Shown here: in pieces, positions 62,356 to 64,000 of the stretch
Layout: the number at the start of each line of letters is the position of its first letter
Numbering within the stretch: position 1 is the first letter of the stretch
Assembly (NCBI GenBank): GCA_038749025.1
Contig: JBCDIL010000014.1
Span: forward strand, 28,504-92,503
DNA length: 64,000 nucleotides
Reading direction: 5' to 3'
DNA from: JBCAXA01 sp038749025
GTDB lineage: Bacteria > Pseudomonadota > Gammaproteobacteria > Steroidobacterales > Woeseiaceae
The notes under the pieces: generated by a model
Told to the model about the DNA's origin: nothing
The model's database searches: none
The model's input: only the letters and a program-made list of their open reading frames with translations
Made by a program: the position numbers and the translations under genes

Positions 62356-63071
62356 TTCAGCGCGACGATCGACAAGAAGTTGAACGTTTGCAGCCAGACG
62401 CCGTGGTCCGGCAGGCCAGCACGGCTGAGTCGGGTCAGTAGTTCGCTCGTCGTATCGGGGATCAGTACGTTCTCAAGGGACTCGCGTTTGCGGGCAATCT
62501 CGAGTTCGGAATACGCATTTTCCCGTTTAAAATCCTCGTGACGGTTTATCAGCACGGCATCAACACGTTTGCTGTCCGCGCGAATTTTCTCGGACAGCAA
62601 CAGGGCACCGCCCGGGACGAGTGCCGCCGCCGCCCGCGCCAGCAACGCATCACGCGCGTCTGGCGCCACGAACTGCAGCGTAAAGTTCAGCATGATCAGC
62701 GAGGCCGGCGCGAACTCGACCGTCGCAATATCAGCATTGATGAGTTCGACCGTGTGCGTGACATCGCGTAAGCGTCGTTCACAACTGGCGAGCATCGCTG
62801 CCGAGTTGTCGATGCCAACCAGCTTGACATTGGGAGCTGTCAGGCCGTCGCAGGCGGCGGCCAAGGCCGCGCCTTCGGAGCAGCCGAGATCGTAGATCGC
62901 GGTGCCATCGGTAACGGCGTTTGCGGCCAGCCAGCGTGCCATTGTCAGGGTCTGTTGATAGATCGGCACTGAGCGGCCGATCATGTCGGCGAACACATCG
63001 ACGACGGCACTGTCGAACGTGAACGGTTTGCGGGCGGTGCTGGGGTCGCGAAACAGCGTGTCTTTTTTCAC
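62352..63071 (-). CDS. cmoA: Carboxy-SAM synthase CmoA
   Basis: Makes carboxy-S-adenosyl-L-methionine for CmoB. The frame is open to 63167, but a GTG at 63071 gives 239 residues beginning KKDTLFRDPSTARKPF, which matches the start of E. coli CmoA (247 residues). Signatures are FADMIGRSVPIYQQTLTMA, AIYDLGCSEGAALAAACDGL (SAM site), LIMLNFTLQFV and RHEDFKRENAYSELEIARKR. The gene overlaps cmoB. The start is the only uncertain part: ATG 63131 would overlap the divergent carboxypeptidase start. Confidence 0.95.
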   Translation of the reverse strand: MKKDTLFRDPSTARKPFTFDSAVVDVFADMIGRSVPIYQQTLTMARWLAANAVTDGTAIYDLGCSEGAALAAACDGLTAPNVKLVGIDNSAAMLASCERRLRDVTHTVELINADIATVEFAPASLIMLNFTLQFVAPDARDALLARAAAALVPGGALLLSEKIRADSKRVDAVLINRHEDFKRENAYSELEIARKRESLENVLIPDTTSELLTRLSRAGLPDHGVWLQTFNFLSIVALK

Positions 63072-63129
63072 CACGCCACCTGCTGGCGCCGTTGAATTAC
63101 CATGTCGCGTCACAACATCCAGAAAGATC

Positions 63130-63666
63130 ATGAATAATACGCCGAGCGCTCGTTTTCGTCTTATCACGCTCTTCGCCGAGCTGGGTATTCCGCTCGACTA
63201 CGGCAAAGAGCCGTATCGGCCGGCGCATGATGAGGCCAAAGAGCTGGCCGACGCGGGCGAGAACTTCTTGGGCCGCTCGATAAAGCTTGAGCCAACGGCG
63301 CTAACGGCCTGGGAATCGCTAAGCGAAGTTGCCATGCGCGATGGCGTTACGCTGTTATTGGTCAGTGGCTACCGAAGCTACGAATACCAGGCCGAATTGA
63401 TCCGTCGCAAGCGCGCTTCCGGCCAAGAAATTGACGAGATTTTGCGCACAGTCGCGGCGCCCGGCTTCAGCGAACACCATACCGGCCGAGCGATTGACGT
63501 CGCGTCGCCGGGGACCCGGCCTCTGACCGAGGAATTTGCTTCGTCGCCGGCCTGGGCGTGGTTGCAGGAAAATGCCAAAAGTCACGATTTTACAATGACT
63601 TACCCGAAGGGCAACGAATACGGCTTTATCTACGAGCCGTGGCACTGGTGTTTCGCTGGGTCATGA
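63130..63666 (+). CDS. M15-family (VanY-like) D-alanyl-D-alanine carboxypeptidase
   Basis: A 178-residue metallopeptidase of the VanY type, which trims peptidoglycan stem peptides. The zinc-binding pattern is visible: FSEHHTGRAIDVASP (His and Asp) and EPWHWCF (second His), with LLVSGYRSYEYQAELIRRK as the conserved Arg/Tyr region. There is no signal peptide, and it is shorter than usual exported members, so it may be cytoplasmic or have lost its leader; the ATG at 63130 is the first near a ribosome-binding site (AGAAAGATC). It is divergent from cmoA. Confidence 0.88.
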   Translation: MNNTPSARFRLITLFAELGIPLDYGKEPYRPAHDEAKELADAGENFLGRSIKLEPTALTAWESLSEVAMRDGVTLLLVSGYRSYEYQAELIRRKRASGQEIDEILRTVAAPGFSEHHTGRAIDVASPGTRPLTEEFASSPAWAWLQENAKSHDFTMTYPKGNEYGFIYEPWHWCFAGS

Positions 63667-63700
63667 ACGCCGATCGGCGTCATTGAGGGCTGTGCACTGG

Positions 63701-63729
63701 TTGACAGCCGCGGGGGTCGATTAGACAAT
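63701..63729 (+). promoter_or_regulatory. Sigma-70 promoter of tRNA-Tyr
   Basis: TTGACA at 63701-63706, a 17-base spacer and GACAAT at 63724-63729, followed by a GC-rich stretch (ACCCGGC) typical of stringently controlled stable RNA promoters. It ends 18 bases before the mature tRNA. Confidence 0.85.
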
Positions 63730-63747
63730 ACCCGGCTTGTGTCCGCT

Positions 63748-63832
63748 GGAGGGGTACTCAAGCGGTCAACGAGGGCAGACTGTAAATCTGCTGGCTATGC
63801 CTACGTAGGTTCGAATCCTACCCCCTCCACCA
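63748..63832 (+). tRNA. tRNA-Tyr (anticodon GTA)
   Basis: The 85-base gene folds as a class II tRNA: acceptor arms GGAGGGG and CCCCTCC, anticodon arm GCAGA-CTGTAAA-TCTGC with anticodon GTA, a long variable arm and the T-loop GGTTCGAATCC. The 3' CCA is encoded. The sequence is close to E. coli tyrosine tRNA. Confidence 0.97.
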
Positions 63833-63866
63833 GAAAAAATGGCGGAGTGTAAGACGGAAGTCAACA

Positions 63867-63908
63867 AACCCTTTTTGCTGCGGAGCGGGCAGCGGAACGG
63901 GTTTTTTT
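63867..63908 (+). terminator. Intrinsic terminator of tRNA-Tyr
   Basis: AACCC and GGGTT form the outer stem, GCTGC and GCAGC the inner one, and seven T residues follow (63902-63908). It ends the tRNA-Tyr transcript. Confidence 0.8.
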
Positions 63909-64000
63909 ATCGGCTCCGGTTATTTGCATCTGCGCAAGGCCCGGAGCGTCACGTTGCCAGATCACCACCGGCTTTGAGGGGGCGTCGCGCAATTGCCCCA

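Noticed and set aside
63910..64000. Sequence after the tRNA terminator
   Set aside because: Too short to identify a gene before the window ends.

Overview
The window reads as chromosomal DNA of a free-living, probably aquatic gammaproteobacterium. The evidence is a CmoA/CmoB wobble-uridine pair, RecQ, many lipoproteins, two TonB-dependent receptors, an OmpA-type protein, a MipA/OmpV porin-like protein, a DUF5610-like protein and REP/BIME repeats. Gene style recalls Woeseiaceae, Steroidobacteraceae or Nevskiales relatives, but that placement is inference. There is no phage, insertion sequence, CRISPR array or rRNA operon.

Layout. 1-4.5 kb: a sterol desaturase (fused to the start of a DUF2147 domain, cut by the window edge), a membrane AraC regulator, a six-blade PD40 propeller and a membrane LytTR regulator. 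5-9.3 kb: a FecI/FecR/FecA-like surface-signalling set (ECF sigma, FecR, STN-type TonB receptor), followed by a remnant of a GGDEF gene. 9.7-13 kb: a DUF1501/DUF1800 pair. 13.4-18 kb: an unknown membrane-anchored protein, an FAD oxidoreductase and RecQ. 18-26.6 kb: an ECF sigma and Ser/Thr kinase operon divergent from a 1683-residue Calx-beta/FG-GAP lipoprotein; the shared intergenic region holds a mirrored 12-bp motif. 26.7-35.7 kb: two diguanylate cyclases flanking a winged-helix/hydrolase fusion, an iron alcohol dehydrogenase, a thioesterase and an exported amine oxidase-cytochrome c-RidA operon.

36-47 kb: SRPBCC proteins, a small ribbon-helix-helix-like protein with a palindrome over its ribosome-binding site, a divergent LysR/aldo-keto reductase pair, a DUF5610-like protein, a candidate small RNA with a C-rich loop, three REP/BIME clusters, a MipA/OmpV protein, a second RidA-like lipoprotein and a coiled-coil/HhH plus BON/OmpA pair. 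47.5-53 kb: a PQQ-type sugar dehydrogenase-like lipoprotein, then a set that looks metal-related (DUF2946, Met/His-rich outer-membrane protein, YHYH lipoprotein, MORN protein, SCO1), with a near-identical terminator before and after its first two genes. 53-64 kb: an LCAT-like lipoprotein with a GbsR/MarR regulator, a SnoaL-like protein, a TonB receptor with a TolB/TPR membrane protein, a small P-loop kinase, cmoB/cmoA, a VanY-type carboxypeptidase and tRNA-Tyr.

The most promising unexplained systems are the exported amine oxidase-cytochrome-RidA operon (with a second RidA lipoprotein elsewhere), the sigma/kinase/propeller locus with its mirrored motif, the candidate small RNA, and the winged-helix/hydrolase fusion.
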